DNA of 64,000 nucleotides from Fundidesulfovibrio putealis DSM 16056 (GCF_000429325.1 NZ_AUBQ01000016.1:62001-126000); one strand, 5' to 3'. Positions 37,975-50,928 are shown, numbered from the stretch's first letter. Translations and numbers: made by a program. Notes: generated by a model from the sequence alone, not told the origin.

Positions 37975-37998
37975 GTCTCTGCGCTCACCCGCTATCTG

Positions 37999-38154
37999 AT
38001 GCTGCTCGACGCCATCTGGCGCAACGACTGGAGCGAGGCCCGCGCCATCCTGCGCGATGTGGGCGTTCCGCTGCCCAAGGCCGCGCAGCTCTCCATGCAG
38101 GCCGGGCACAACATGGCCGAGCTGATGGGGGCGCTCAACACGACCACGCACTGA
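37999..38154 (+). CDS. possible 51-residue hypothetical protein
   Basis: The frame MLLDAIWRNDWSEARAILRDV... looks protein-like (amphipathic helices) but has no ribosome-binding site and starts 25 bases after a terminator. It may be the remnant of a larger gene or chance. Confidence 0.3.
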   Translation: MLLDAIWRNDWSEARAILRDVGVPLPKAAQLSMQAGHNMAELMGALNTTTH

Positions 38155-38234
38155 CCGGGCTTCGCCGGGTCGGGAGTGTCGCGCCGCGCGATGTTCCGGA
38201 CTGACCGTGCCGTTGTGTTCTCGAAGATGACGAA

Positions 38235-38271
38235 AAGGGGCTCTGCCGCAATGGGCAGGCCCCTTGTTTTT
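38235..38271. terminator. intrinsic terminator, usable in both directions
   Basis: AAGGGGCTCTGCC pairs with GGCAGGCCCCTT with one bulge; T runs follow on both strands. It lies 74 bases after the Ser-rich protein stop and 80 bases after the possible small gene. Confidence 0.8.
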
Positions 38272-38344
38272 GCATTGCCTGTCTTTCTCTGTCTCGAGCG
38301 CGCAGGCCGGACACGGTGCCGAAGCTTGGCGCCTGGCTGCCCGT

Positions 38345-39193
38345 TCAGCTTGAACTGCTGCTGTTTTCCTGGGCTTCCAGCTTCTCGGTCTGCAACTGAG
38401 CCAGTTGCGAGTTCAGGTCGGCCAGCTGGGTGTTCAGGTTCTTCACCTTGTCCATCTTGGATGCGTCGGCCTTGGCCTGCTGTTCGGCCTGCTGGACCTT
38501 CTTCTCCATCTCCCTGATCTTCTGCTCCATCTCCTCGATCTGCTCCTCGATCTCCTCGACGGTGTCCTCGGTGCTGCTGCTGGAGCTGCTCCCGCCGCTG
38601 GCGGCCCCGGACTTGACCGAGCCGGAAGAAGACGAGGCCTCCCCGGTGCTGCCGGACTCAGCCGAATCTCCTGAACCACCTGACGTGCCCGAGGAGCTGG
38701 AACCATCTGAGCTGGTCGAGTTGTCCTGCGAGGCCAGATCCTTGCCCTCGGTGGAGATGGTCACCGTGTCGCTGCCGGACGATCCGCCCGACGCCTGCGC
38801 CGTGGCCAGGGAGGGCGGTCCCGAGGCGATGTCCTTGAGGCTTTCCATGTCGCCGGTTTCGGCGGCTTCGGCGAATTTGTCGGCCATGTAGGTGAAGGCT
38901 GCCTTCTGTCCTGGGTCGGTGGCCTCCTGCGCGCTCTGGGCCAGGTTCCCTGCGATGGTCTGGGCGGTGGCTGTGAAGGCTTGCGGGTCCGAGGTGGACA
39001 TCTGCTGGAGCTTGCTCATCAGCTGTCCGAACTGCGAGACCTTGGCCTGATCCGTGTCTTTGGAGGTCACGGAGCCGGTTGCCGTATCAGTCGCCTGGGT
39101 CTGGCTCGTCTCCTGGGCCTGAGCCGAACTGGTCAGCAGTTGATAGGTGGAAAGCGTTCCGTATGCAGAGCCCGTCGAGCTGATGGTGGACAT
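38345..39193 (-). CDS. Ser-rich coiled-coil protein, probably flagellum-associated
   Basis: 282 residues without signal peptide. Residues 1-50 are Ser/Thr/Gln-rich. A helical domain at about 52-122 (FGQLMSKLQQMSTSDPQAF; MADKFAEAAETGDMESL) is followed by a long Ser/Gly linker (about 130-205) and a coiled coil (about 208-272, EEIEEQIEEMEQKIREMEKK...). No enzyme motif. AGGAG precedes the ATG. A near-perfect sigma-28 promoter 30 bases upstream suggests late flagellar or chemotaxis regulation, so a secreted or filament-associated role is inferred. I cannot name the family. Confidence 0.8.
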   Translation of the reverse strand: MSTISSTGSAYGTLSTYQLLTSSAQAQETSQTQATDTATGSVTSKDTDQAKVSQFGQLMSKLQQMSTSDPQAFTATAQTIAGNLAQSAQEATDPGQKAAFTYMADKFAEAAETGDMESLKDIASGPPSLATAQASGGSSGSDTVTISTEGKDLASQDNSTSSDGSSSSGTSGGSGDSAESGSTGEASSSSGSVKSGAASGGSSSSSSTEDTVEEIEEQIEEMEQKIREMEKKVQQAEQQAKADASKMDKVKNLNTQLADLNSQLAQLQTEKLEAQENSSSSS

Positions 39194-39566
39194 GGGTCGC
39201 TCCTGTGGATGTGTTGCTGTTCGTATCGGCTAAATGTTGTTCAGCATTAGGCCTGATGCGAAATAATGCAGAGAAATTGTATGATTGTATCGCCAAGTTG
39301 CATGGATAATATGTCTAGAGGCTTTATATTGCCGAAAAGTTACAGTCAGCTTGAAAAAAAAGTGAGGCTCCGCCGTAGAGGGCGTTTTCAGGCATTCGCA
39401 TGATCCTGGAAGGAATATCCGCGGAAGTTGTAACTTTCTGCCAACGCGCCTTCTCCAACTTGAGTCCGCCAGGTGGGGCCGAAGAGCTCCCGGCGGCTAC
39501 AGGACGCGCCTGCACTCCCTCGCAGAGCCGCATTTCAGCGCGTCAGGCCTGCAAGTAAGGACAAGT
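39194..39566. other. AT-rich divergent intergenic region
   Basis: 373 bases between the Ser-rich gene and the ABC efflux operon; no gene seen. It holds the sigma-28 promoter at 39223-39249. Nearer the operon is a short inverted repeat AAGTT-GT-AACTT (39425-39436), a possible operator. The interval 39240-39360 is clearly AT-richer than the flanks. Confidence 0.6.
39223..39249 (-). promoter_or_regulatory. sigma-28 (FliA) promoter
   Basis: On the minus strand TAATGCTG-N11-GCCGATAC, against the consensus TAAAGTTT-N11-GCCGATAA: the -10 matches 7 of 8 and the spacer is exactly 11. It lies 30 bases upstream of the Ser-rich gene start. Confidence 0.65.
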
Positions 39567-40730
39567 ATGTTGTATATAGCCTTGAAAATGCTTCTCGAAG
39601 ACAAGACCAAGTATCTGGGCATCATCACCGGCATCGCCCTGGCCTCGCTCATCATGATCCAGCAGCCCGGCATCCTGCTCTCCATGCTCACCCACATCTA
39701 CGGGGTGGTCTCCGACGTGGGCCTGCCCGACATCTGGGTCATGGACCCCAAGGTGGAGATGATAGACGACTCCAAACCCATGCTGGACACCCAGCTCTAC
39801 CGGGTGCGGGGCGTGCAGGGGGTGGAGTGGGCCGTGCCCTTCTACAAGGGCGGGCAGAAGGCCCTTCTGGCCGGGGGCGAGACCGTGAACATCCAGCTTC
39901 TGGGCCTGGACGATTCCACCCTGATCGGCGGCCCCGCCGTCATGGTGCAGGGCAGCCTTGAGGACCTGCGACAGCCCGACGCCGTGATCCTGGACGAGAA
40001 CAGCGCCAGCGGGCGCATGGCGGGCGGACCAGGCGGGCCAGGGCATGACCTGACTCCCATCCGGGTGGGCGACACCTTCGAGGTGAACGAGAAGACCGCC
40101 CGCGTGGTGGGCATCGCCAAGGCCAGCCAGGCCTTCGACTCGCGGCCCACGCTGTACACCACCTACACGCGCGCCAAGAACTACGCCCTGAGCGAGCGCA
40201 AGATGCTCACCTTCATCCTGGTCAAGGCCAAGACCGACGAACCCGCGCCGGACGTGGCCCGGCGCATCACCCGGGACACCGGGCTCGCGGCCTATACGGC
40301 GGACGAGTTCAAGCAGAAGTCCCTGGACAATTTCCTGCGCCACTCAAACATCCTGGTCAACTTCGGTTTCGTGGTGCTCATCGGTTTCGTGGTGGGCGCA
40401 GCGGTAACGGGCCAGCTGTTCTACAACTTCACCATGGAAAATCTGCGCTATTTCGGCGTGTTCAAGGCCATGGGCGCTTCAGACAAGCTGTTGATCGGCA
40501 TGGTGCTGCTCCAGGCGGCGCTGGTAGGCTCCGTGGGTTTCGGCATCGGCGCGGGAGCCAGCGCAGCCTTCGCCATGAGCACCAAGGGGAGCGGCGGGCC
40601 GTCGCTGCTGCTCAACTGGCAGCTCCTGGCCGGGTGTGGCGCGGCTGTGTTCGTCATGGTGCTGGGGGCCGCGTGCATCAGCCTGCGCAAGGTGCTCACG
40701 CTGGAACCGGGCGTCGTGCTCAAGGGCTGA
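39567..40730 (+). CDS. ABC transporter permease, MacB/DevC (FtsX-like) type
   Basis: 387 residues. N-terminal membrane segment (YLGIITGIALASLIMIQQPGILLSML), an extracytoplasmic domain of about 200 residues, then three C-terminal membrane segments (NILVNFGFVVLIGFVVGAAV; MVLLQAALVGSVGFGIGAG; LLAGCGAAVFVMVLGAACISL). The segment NLRYFGVFKAMGASDKLL is the coupling element to the ATPase found in this permease family. AAGGA precedes the ATG. First gene of a four-gene efflux operon. Confidence 0.92.
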   Translation: MLYIALKMLLEDKTKYLGIITGIALASLIMIQQPGILLSMLTHIYGVVSDVGLPDIWVMDPKVEMIDDSKPMLDTQLYRVRGVQGVEWAVPFYKGGQKALLAGGETVNIQLLGLDDSTLIGGPAVMVQGSLEDLRQPDAVILDENSASGRMAGGPGGPGHDLTPIRVGDTFEVNEKTARVVGIAKASQAFDSRPTLYTTYTRAKNYALSERKMLTFILVKAKTDEPAPDVARRITRDTGLAAYTADEFKQKSLDNFLRHSNILVNFGFVVLIGFVVGAAVTGQLFYNFTMENLRYFGVFKAMGASDKLLIGMVLLQAALVGSVGFGIGAGASAAFAMSTKGSGGPSLLLNWQLLAGCGAAVFVMVLGAACISLRKVLTLEPGVVLKG

Positions 40731-40732
40731 TC

Positions 40733-41435
<703 letters not shown>

Positions 41436-41449
<14 letters not shown>

Positions 41450-42404
41450 GAATACCGTGCATATACGCAACAAGATCCTTCCGGCCCTGGCAATCCTGGG
41501 CTTTCTCCTGGCAGTGTCCTCCGCCCTGATCGCCCGCAAGCCCGCCCCCGTGGCCCAGCCTGTGGCCCAGCCCGCAGCCGCCCCCTTCGAGACCTACATC
41601 GGCGGGGCGGGCATCGTGGAGGCCAGCTCCAACAACATCTCCCTGGGCGCCTCCGTGGCCGGAATCGTGTCCAAGGTGTTCGTCCAGGCGGGCGACAAGG
41701 TGAGGGCGGGCCAGCCGCTCTTTCAGATCGACGACCGTGAAACCCTGGCGGAGATCGCCGTGAAGCGGGCCAACGCGGCAAAGGCCAGGGGGGCGCTCAC
41801 CGAGGCCACGGCCAGCCTGAAGGACTACCGCACCCAGTTCGCCATCGTGAAGAGCGTCACCGACCGCAGGGCCGTAAGCCAGGACGAGGTGGAGAAGCGA
41901 CGCAACGCCGAGGAGCTGGCCAAGGCCAAGGTGGAGAGCGCCAAGGCCGCCGTTCTGGCTGCCGAGGCCGAGCTGGACGCCGCCAGGACCACCCTGGAGC
42001 GGCTCACGGTGCGGGCTCCCATCGACTGCGAGGTGCTCCAGGTGAACATACGTCCCGGCGAGTTCGCGGCCACGGGCGTTTTGAGCACGCCGCTCATGCG
42101 CCTGGGGAACCTGGACAGGCTGCACGTGCGCGTGGACATCGACGAGAACGACGCCTGGCGCTTCGTCAAGGGCAGCCGGGCCGTGGCCTCGCTGCGGGGA
42201 CAGCGCGACCTCAAGACGAACCTGTCCTACGAGCGGGTGGAACCCTACATATTGCCCAAGACATCGCTCACCGGCAGCAGCACCGAGCGCGTGGACACCC
42301 GCGTGCTCCAGGTGATCTACAGCTTCGCCGGGAGCGACCTGCCCGCCTTCGTGGGGCAGCAGGTGGACGTGTTCATCGAGACGCCTGCCGGAGGCAAGTC
42401 GTGA
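41436..42404 (+). CDS. HlyD-family periplasmic adaptor subunit
   Basis: 322 residues: an N-terminal membrane anchor (ILPALAILGFLLAVSSALIA), a lipoyl-like domain around IVSKVFVQAGDKVRAGQPLF, a coiled-coil hairpin rich in Ala/Lys/Glu (about 110-185) that would reach the outer-membrane channel, and a beta-barrel domain (GNLDRLHVRVDIDENDAWRF). It links the ABC permease to the outer-membrane factor. An alternative GTG start at 41457 is possible. The stop overlaps the next gene as GTGA. Confidence 0.93.
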
Positions 42405-43858
42405 AGCGCCTCGCGGCATTGGCCGCGCTCACGGCGTTCGCACTCGCCGGTTGCGTCAGCGTGGGGCCGGATTACCGGCGTCCGCAGCTGGACGCCCCGG
42501 CCGGATTTGAAGGCGGCAACCTACCGGCGAAGGCGGCTCCAGGTCTGGAGTTGGCTGGCTGGTGGAAGGCCTTCGGGGACCCGGTGCTGGACGAACTGAT
42601 GGTCGAGGCCGCGCGAGCCAACCTGGACGTGGCCCAGGCCCAGGCCCGCATCGCTCAGGCCCGCGCCGACGTGACCATCGCCAGGGCAGCCGCGCTGCCC
42701 ATGCTGAACGCGTCCGGCCAGAGCGCCACCGCCTACACCGATCAGCGCGCCACGGCGGATAATGCCGACTCTTCGTCCATGGAACCGGCTTCTCCCAACA
42801 CCCTGTACAAGGCTGGCTTCGACGTCTCCTGGGAGCTGGACGTGTTCGGCGGCCTGCGCCGCCAGCGCGAGGCTTCGCGCGCCAGCCTGGACGCCAGCGT
42901 GGAAGACGTGCGCGCCACGGTGCTGACGCTTCTGGGCGACGTGGCCGCAAGCTACGTGGAGCTTCGGGAATACCAGCAGCGCCTGGCCATCGCCAAGGCG
43001 TCGGCGCAGTCGCAGCAGCACAACGCGGACGTGACGCGCGAGCGCTACCGCGTAGGGCTGACCAGCCACCTGGACGTGTCCCAGGCCCAGGCGCAGCTGG
43101 CCTCCACCCAAGCCGCCATCCCCACCTACGAGGCCGCCGCGCGCAAGGCCATCCATCGTCTGGGCGTGCTGCTGGGGCGCGACCCCGGAGCCCTCACGCA
43201 GCGGCTGTCGCCCTCGCGGCCCCTGCCTGCGCCCGAGGCGGCCTACGCCGTGGGGCTCCCGTCCGAGCTGCTGGATCGTCGGCCTGACCTGCGCAAGGTG
43301 GAGCGGCAACTGGCCGTGGCGTCTGCCAACATCGGCGTGGCCGCCGCCGCGCAGTATCCGTCTTTTGACCTGACCATGGGGCTTGGCCTGCAAGGCAACG
43401 TGCTGAATTCGTTTCTCGGACTGGCCAACTGGTACTGGAGCCTGATTCCCGCCGTGGCTGCCCCGGTGTTCGACGCGGGCAAGTCGAGCGCGGGCGTGGC
43501 CAGGAAGCAGGCCGTGTATGACGAGGCTTTGGCCAAGTACCGGGCCTCCTACCTGACGGCCCTGGAGGAAGTGGCCAACGCCCTGGTGGCCATATCGGCG
43601 GAGAAGCAGAGGAAGGAAAGCCTCAATCTGGCCATCCAGGCCAACGAAGAGGCCCTGGGGCTGGCCAGGGAGCGCTACACCAAGGGGCTGACCAGCTTTT
43701 TGGACGTGCTGTCCGCCGAGAAGAGCCTGTTCGAGGCCCAGGAGAGCGCCTGTTCATCCAGCGCAAGCCTCTTGAAGAATCTGGTGACGCTGTACAAGTC
43801 CGTGGGCGGCGGATGGGATTGCCCGGACCTGCCGTATCAGCGGACCGCGCAACGCTGA
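42401..43858 (+). CDS. NodT-family outer-membrane efflux lipoprotein
   Basis: TolC-like channel of 485 residues. The lipoprotein signal LAALTAFALAGC has a lipobox Cys at residue 17. It is followed by the family start VGPDYRRPQLDAPAGF, two repeats of the efflux-protein fold (periplasmic helices and barrel strands), and YTKGLTSFLDVLSAEKSLFEAQ near the end. Start is GTG at 42401. Together with the three upstream genes it completes a tripartite exporter. Substrate unknown. Confidence 0.95.
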   Translation: MKRLAALAALTAFALAGCVSVGPDYRRPQLDAPAGFEGGNLPAKAAPGLELAGWWKAFGDPVLDELMVEAARANLDVAQAQARIAQARADVTIARAAALPMLNASGQSATAYTDQRATADNADSSSMEPASPNTLYKAGFDVSWELDVFGGLRRQREASRASLDASVEDVRATVLTLLGDVAASYVELREYQQRLAIAKASAQSQQHNADVTRERYRVGLTSHLDVSQAQAQLASTQAAIPTYEAAARKAIHRLGVLLGRDPGALTQRLSPSRPLPAPEAAYAVGLPSELLDRRPDLRKVERQLAVASANIGVAAAAQYPSFDLTMGLGLQGNVLNSFLGLANWYWSLIPAVAAPVFDAGKSSAGVARKQAVYDEALAKYRASYLTALEEVANALVAISAEKQRKESLNLAIQANEEALGLARERYTKGLTSFLDVLSAEKSLFEAQESACSSSASLLKNLVTLYKSVGGGWDCPDLPYQRTAQR

Positions 43859-43999
43859 ACGCTGCAGCCGCAGGCTGGCAGTGCACCTGTCCGGGGCCGC
43901 GCATGTCCTGCTGGAGAGGGGGGTCAGACTATCCGGCGGCATCTTGCGCTTACCGTCATTTCCCGTTTACTTCATGCGCAAACACTGTAGCGTGTACGC

Positions 44000-44047
44000 A
44001 TGAAAAAATTGACTTCTCCCACGATCATCAGCCCCACGCCCGCATGA
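44000..44047 (+). CDS. possible 15-residue leader peptide
   Basis: MKKLTSPTIISPTPA ends at a TGA that overlaps the ATG of the hybrid kinase (ATGA). It has no ribosome-binding site and no evidence of expression; the same overlap could arise by chance. Confidence 0.2.
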   Translation: MKKLTSPTIISPTPA

Positions 44048-46719
44048 GCATCCGCCGCAAGGTGCTCCTGCTTTTTGCGCTGACCTCCCTTGGCGTCCTG
44101 GCCTTTCTGCTGGGCGGGGCCAAGGTCATCCTTGTTGAGCGTTTCGCCCAGTTGGAAAAGGACGAGGTGGCCCTGAACATGGACCGCATTCAGGCCGCCG
44201 TGGGCGGCTTGCTCGATGCCATGCTGGCCGTGGCCAAGGATTACGGCAACTGGGACGACACCTACGCCTATCTGGATGCGCCCACCGACGCTTACGTCCA
44301 GGCCAATTTCGTGGAGGCCACCTTCCAGAACCTGAAGCTCAACATGGTGGTGCTGGCCGATGCGCGTGGCCGTATCCTCTTTTCCCAGGGCTACGACCTG
44401 GAGGAGAAGAAACTGACGGACATCCCGGAGGGGTGGCTGGAGCTGCTGACCGGCGGCGGACTTCTGGGCGGCGATTCCGCCCAGGGCGATCCTGCCGGGT
44501 GCAAGGGCCTTCTGCTGACTCCGGAAGGGCCGCTCATGCTGGTTGTGAAGCCTGTGCTCACCAGCGAGGCCAAGGGGCCGCCCAGAGGCGTTATCATTAT
44601 GGGCCGCCTGCTCGGGGCTGAGGAAATAGCGCTTCTGAGCCGTCTCACCCTGCTGGAAGTCTCCTGGCTGAACTTGAAGCACATGCCCGGCGGCGCGGCG
44701 GCCTGGGAAGGGCGGACCGTTGTGCAGCCCCTCTCGTCCGAGGCCGTGGAAGGGCTGCGGCTGGCCCTGGATATGCGGGGCGTGCCCATGGGCATCTGGC
44801 GCATCGAGATGGGCCGCCAGCTCTACTCCAAAGGCATGGCCGGGACGCTGTACTTTCTGGCGGTCATGGCCGCCGGGGGCATAGTCTTCGTTTTCGGGTT
44901 CGCCGTGGTCCTGGAGCGGACGGTGCTCGGACGCTTGTGGCGGCTGAACGCGCAAGTGATGGACATCGCCAGCAGGTCCGACCCCTCGGGGAGGGTGGAA
45001 ACCACCGGCGCGGACGAGATCGGCGAGCTTGGCGATTCCATAAACGGCATGCTCAAGGGGCTGGAGGACTCCGCCCGGGAGCTCAAGGCCGTGGCGGCCA
45101 AGCTTCGCGAGGCCTCGGACGCGGCGGACAGCGCCAACCGGGCCAAGAGCCTCTTCCTGGCCACCATGAGCCACGAGATCCGAACGCCTATCAACGCCGT
45201 CATTGGTTTTGCCGAGTTGGCCGAGGGGGAGCGCCCCGCCGGGAAGATGAAGGAATTCCTGGAGGGCCTCAAAGGCGCATCCGCGCACCTGCGCGGGCTC
45301 ATCGAGGACATCCTGGACTTTTCCAAGATTGAGGCGGGCAAGATGGAGTTGGAGATCGTCCCGCTGCGCCTTTCGGATCTGGCCGGGGATGTGGCTTCGT
45401 TGGTGAAGCCCCTGGCCGACTCCAAGCAGATCGGGTTTGCCGTGCATCTGGACCCGACCCTACCTCCCTTGGTGTCCGGGGACAGCCTGCGCCTGCGGCA
45501 GGTGCTGGTGAATCTGGCGTCCAACGCCGTGAAGTTCACCTCGCAGGGGGGCGTGATCCTGCGCCTGACGACCGCTTGCGCGGCTCCGGGCTCGGCGGAG
45601 GTGCGCTTTGAGGTGGAGGACTCCGGCATAGGCATCGACCCACAGACGCGTGAGGAGATTTTCTTCGCGTTCACCCAGGCCGACAGCTCCACCACACGGC
45701 GCTTCGGTGGCACGGGCCTGGGGCTCGCCATCAGCCGGGAGTTGGTTGGCCTCATGGGGGGATATCTGGAGGTGGAGAGCGCTCCTGGACAGGGAAGCCG
45801 GTTCTTCTTTTCCCTGCTGCTGAAAACCGCTTCCGGCCTGACTGCGAGCGAGGCCGGCTTGGACAGGCCCGTGGACCTCACTGGGAAGACTGTGCTGATC
45901 GCCGAGGACAATTATTTCAATCGCCAAATATTCAAGGAAATGGTCGAATCAGCAGGCGGGACGGCCATTCTTGCGGAGAACGGCATGCAGGCCGTGTTCG
46001 CCGCAGTAGGCCAGGAGCTTGACGTGGCACTCATGGACATGCACATGCCTGATATGGATGGGGTGGAAGCCGCCCGGACCATTCGCACCCATCCCTTCTG
46101 CCGGGAACTGCCCATCATCGCCCTGACCGCGGGAGCCTTCGACACGGATCGCAGCACCTGCCTCGAGGCGGGGATGAACGATTACCTGACCAAGCCCGTG
46201 GCCAGGAAAGTCCTTCTGGAGACCCTGGTGAGATGGGCCGGGACGGCTGAAGGGAATAGGCCCGCTCCGGACAACGGACCGGACGCCGGACTAGACAGCG
46301 GCTTGGTCGCTGTATTGCCAGGCTCGTCCGGCGGGTGGGAACTGCCCGTGCCAGACGGCGTGAACCGCGCCGTGGCGCTTGAGATCTTCGGGGGCGACCA
46401 GGCGCTGCTGGCGCGGATGTTCAGGCTGTTCGCCCAGAACTTCAGGACGGCCTGCACGTCCATAGCGGACCGGATCGCCCAGGGCGACCTGGAGACTGCC
46501 TTCCGGGAAGTCCACAGCCTGAAAGGGGCTGCGGGAAACATCGGCGCCGCCGAGGCGGTTGGAGCGGCGCGGCGCGTGGAGGCGGCCCTGAAGAGCGAGG
46601 ATATTGCCACGGCTGTGGCGGCGATGGCGGAACTTGAGAGCTTCATGGCTTCACTGCTCGCGCAGATCGACGCGCTCGACGAGGATGTGATGCACGCAGT
46701 AGAGAATACGGGACGGTAG
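44044..46719 (+). CDS. CHASE4 hybrid sensor histidine kinase with receiver and Hpt domains
   Basis: 891 residues. Membrane segment at about 7-29, a periplasmic CHASE4 domain (AKDYGNWDDTYAYLDAPTDAYV, read as AKDYGNWDDTYAYL), a second membrane segment (LYFLAVMAAGGIVFVFGFAVVL) and HAMP. These are followed by HisKA with FLATMSHEIRTPINAVIGF, ATPase motifs (NLASNAVKF, DSGIGID, GGTGLGLAIS), a receiver with Asp in ALMDMHMPDMDG, and a C-terminal Hpt domain with HSLKGAAGNIGA. All phosphorelay residues are present. ATG at 44044 begins just before the first membrane helix and lacks a Shine-Dalgarno; longer frames run into the efflux gene. The ligand is unknown. Confidence 0.93.
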   Translation: MSIRRKVLLLFALTSLGVLAFLLGGAKVILVERFAQLEKDEVALNMDRIQAAVGGLLDAMLAVAKDYGNWDDTYAYLDAPTDAYVQANFVEATFQNLKLNMVVLADARGRILFSQGYDLEEKKLTDIPEGWLELLTGGGLLGGDSAQGDPAGCKGLLLTPEGPLMLVVKPVLTSEAKGPPRGVIIMGRLLGAEEIALLSRLTLLEVSWLNLKHMPGGAAAWEGRTVVQPLSSEAVEGLRLALDMRGVPMGIWRIEMGRQLYSKGMAGTLYFLAVMAAGGIVFVFGFAVVLERTVLGRLWRLNAQVMDIASRSDPSGRVETTGADEIGELGDSINGMLKGLEDSARELKAVAAKLREASDAADSANRAKSLFLATMSHEIRTPINAVIGFAELAEGERPAGKMKEFLEGLKGASAHLRGLIEDILDFSKIEAGKMELEIVPLRLSDLAGDVASLVKPLADSKQIGFAVHLDPTLPPLVSGDSLRLRQVLVNLASNAVKFTSQGGVILRLTTACAAPGSAEVRFEVEDSGIGIDPQTREEIFFAFTQADSSTTRRFGGTGLGLAISRELVGLMGGYLEVESAPGQGSRFFFSLLLKTASGLTASEAGLDRPVDLTGKTVLIAEDNYFNRQIFKEMVESAGGTAILAENGMQAVFAAVGQELDVALMDMHMPDMDGVEAARTIRTHPFCRELPIIALTAGAFDTDRSTCLEAGMNDYLTKPVARKVLLETLVRWAGTAEGNRPAPDNGPDAGLDSGLVAVLPGSSGGWELPVPDGVNRAVALEIFGGDQALLARMFRLFAQNFRTACTSIADRIAQGDLETAFREVHSLKGAAGNIGAAEAVGAARRVEAALKSEDIATAVAAMAELESFMASLLAQIDALDEDVMHAVENTGR

Positions 46720-46724
46720 CATTC

Positions 46725-47144
46725 ATGGACGAGCAATCGATACAGAAGCTCAGGCAACTGCTCGGGCAGACCAATCTCCTGGTGGTGGACGACACCCCCA
46801 TCATCCGGGGTATCATAAGTGGCATACTGGAGCCCTTTGACCTTAAGAACATCATCCCCGCGGGCGATGGGGAAGAGGCCTGGGAGATCATGCAGCGCCA
46901 GGCCGTGGACATCGTGGTGGCGGACTGGCTGATGCCGGGAGTAAACGGATTGGAACTCTTGAGGAAGATGCGCTCGGACGACCGCTATGCCCAAACCCCA
47001 TTCATCATGATCACCGGTATGCCCGACAAGCGCGTGGTGGTGGAGGCCATGAAGCTCAAGGTGACGGATTTCATGGTCAAACCCATCGAGAGCACGCAAC
47101 TCAAACAAAAAATCCTAAGAGCCCTGTCCCAGAAGCTGAAGTAG
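46725..47144 (+). CDS. stand-alone CheY-like receiver protein
   Basis: 139 residues, receiver domain only: VVDDTPI, phospho-acceptor in VADWLMPGVNG, ITGMPD with the signalling Thr, and Lys in MVKPI. It starts 5 bp after the hybrid kinase stop and is presumably its phosphorelay target. The tail ends KALSQKLK-like basic residues. Output probably by protein-protein contact. Confidence 0.94.
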   Translation: MDEQSIQKLRQLLGQTNLLVVDDTPIIRGIISGILEPFDLKNIIPAGDGEEAWEIMQRQAVDIVVADWLMPGVNGLELLRKMRSDDRYAQTPFIMITGMPDKRVVVEAMKLKVTDFMVKPIESTQLKQKILRALSQKLK

Positions 47145-47195
47145 CACCCGCGTCCTTGAAAAACATGACAGCCGCCCGGACACCGGGGCAGACAC

Positions 47196-47939
47196 TCACT
47201 GGATGGTCATTCTCTCGCAATGGCTGATGAACTTGCGCGCTTCAACAAATTCCGGATTGAGCGTTGTGGCGATGTTCAGGATGCCGATGCACTTGTCGAA
47301 CTCGCCCTTGTCGTAGTGGACACGGGCTAGGTTGAAATAGATGTGCTCGTCGTTCTTCTGTATTTCCAAGGCCTTGTTGAAGAATTCGATGGACTCGTCC
47401 AGGTATCCCTGCTTGCGCAGGTTGATGCCGAAGGTGTTCAGCTTCTGGCGGTATTCGGTGGAGAACGCGTCGTCCAGCCCCATGAGCACGGTCAGGATGC
47501 GGCGCAGCTTCAGGAAATCCTTCTTCTCGGTGTACACGTCGCCCAGGCCGTAGTTAGCCGGGACGTTCACCTCGTCGATCATGAGCGCCTTGAGGAACGC
47601 CTTCTCTGCGTCGTCCAGAAGCCCCATGGAGAAGAACTTCTCGCCCTGGTCTATCTTGGCTTTCAAAGACTTGAGCGCCGGGACGGTGTTGGCTTCGTAG
47701 TAACGGGGCTCGGGCGTGTATGACTTCAGGAAGTCTGCCAGGATGGCCTGTTTGCGGATGCCGGAGGGCACGTGGTAGGCGTTCAGGGGCTGAAGCTCCA
47801 CGGCGCGCTGGTCAAGCTGGCGCGCGTACCAGTAGGTCAGCTGGGTGTGGCGCGACTGGGTCGCTCCGGTGCCGACGTCTTCGGCCCTGCGCAGGGAGAA
47901 GACCCCAAGAATCGTGGGAAACTCGTTCGCTTCGCTCAT
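47196..47939 (-). CDS. TPR-repeat protein
   Basis: 247 residues. After a short N-terminal stretch the product consists of tetratricopeptide-type helices: GEKFFSMGLLDDAEKAFLKAL, YGLGDVYTEKKDFLKLRRIL, INLRKQGYLDESIEFFNKAL and FNLARVHYDKGEFDKCIGIL, cited here only by their cores (GLLDDAEKAF, GYLDESIEFF, GEFDKCIGIL). It is likely a scaffold for protein complexes. Convergent with the receiver gene next door. ATG at 47939 was chosen over 47957; the ribosome-binding site is weak for both. Confidence 0.85.
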   Translation of the reverse strand: MSEANEFPTILGVFSLRRAEDVGTGATQSRHTQLTYWYARQLDQRAVELQPLNAYHVPSGIRKQAILADFLKSYTPEPRYYEANTVPALKSLKAKIDQGEKFFSMGLLDDAEKAFLKALMIDEVNVPANYGLGDVYTEKKDFLKLRRILTVLMGLDDAFSTEYRQKLNTFGINLRKQGYLDESIEFFNKALEIQKNDEHIYFNLARVHYDKGEFDKCIGILNIATTLNPEFVEARKFISHCERMTIQ

Positions 47940-48101
47940 GAGATATCCAGTTTGCATGGAAAAGGGTTGAAGCGAAACGACTGACTCGCCTTTCCTACAG
48001 GGCCATACGCCCCCGGGAGGCGTAAAGCGCTTCTCCTAGGGGCCAGAACACGTGCAAAAAATACGTTTCCTCAATCACCTACACTATTCCCCTTCGGGAC
48101 G

Positions 48102-50855
<2,754 letters not shown>

Positions 50856-50928
50856 CGGTGCTCCAGGGAAGTGCTGCGAAAGGGGCAAATAAGGCTTTGG
50901 CGGGGAAATGCAAGCGGCTGTTTTGTCC

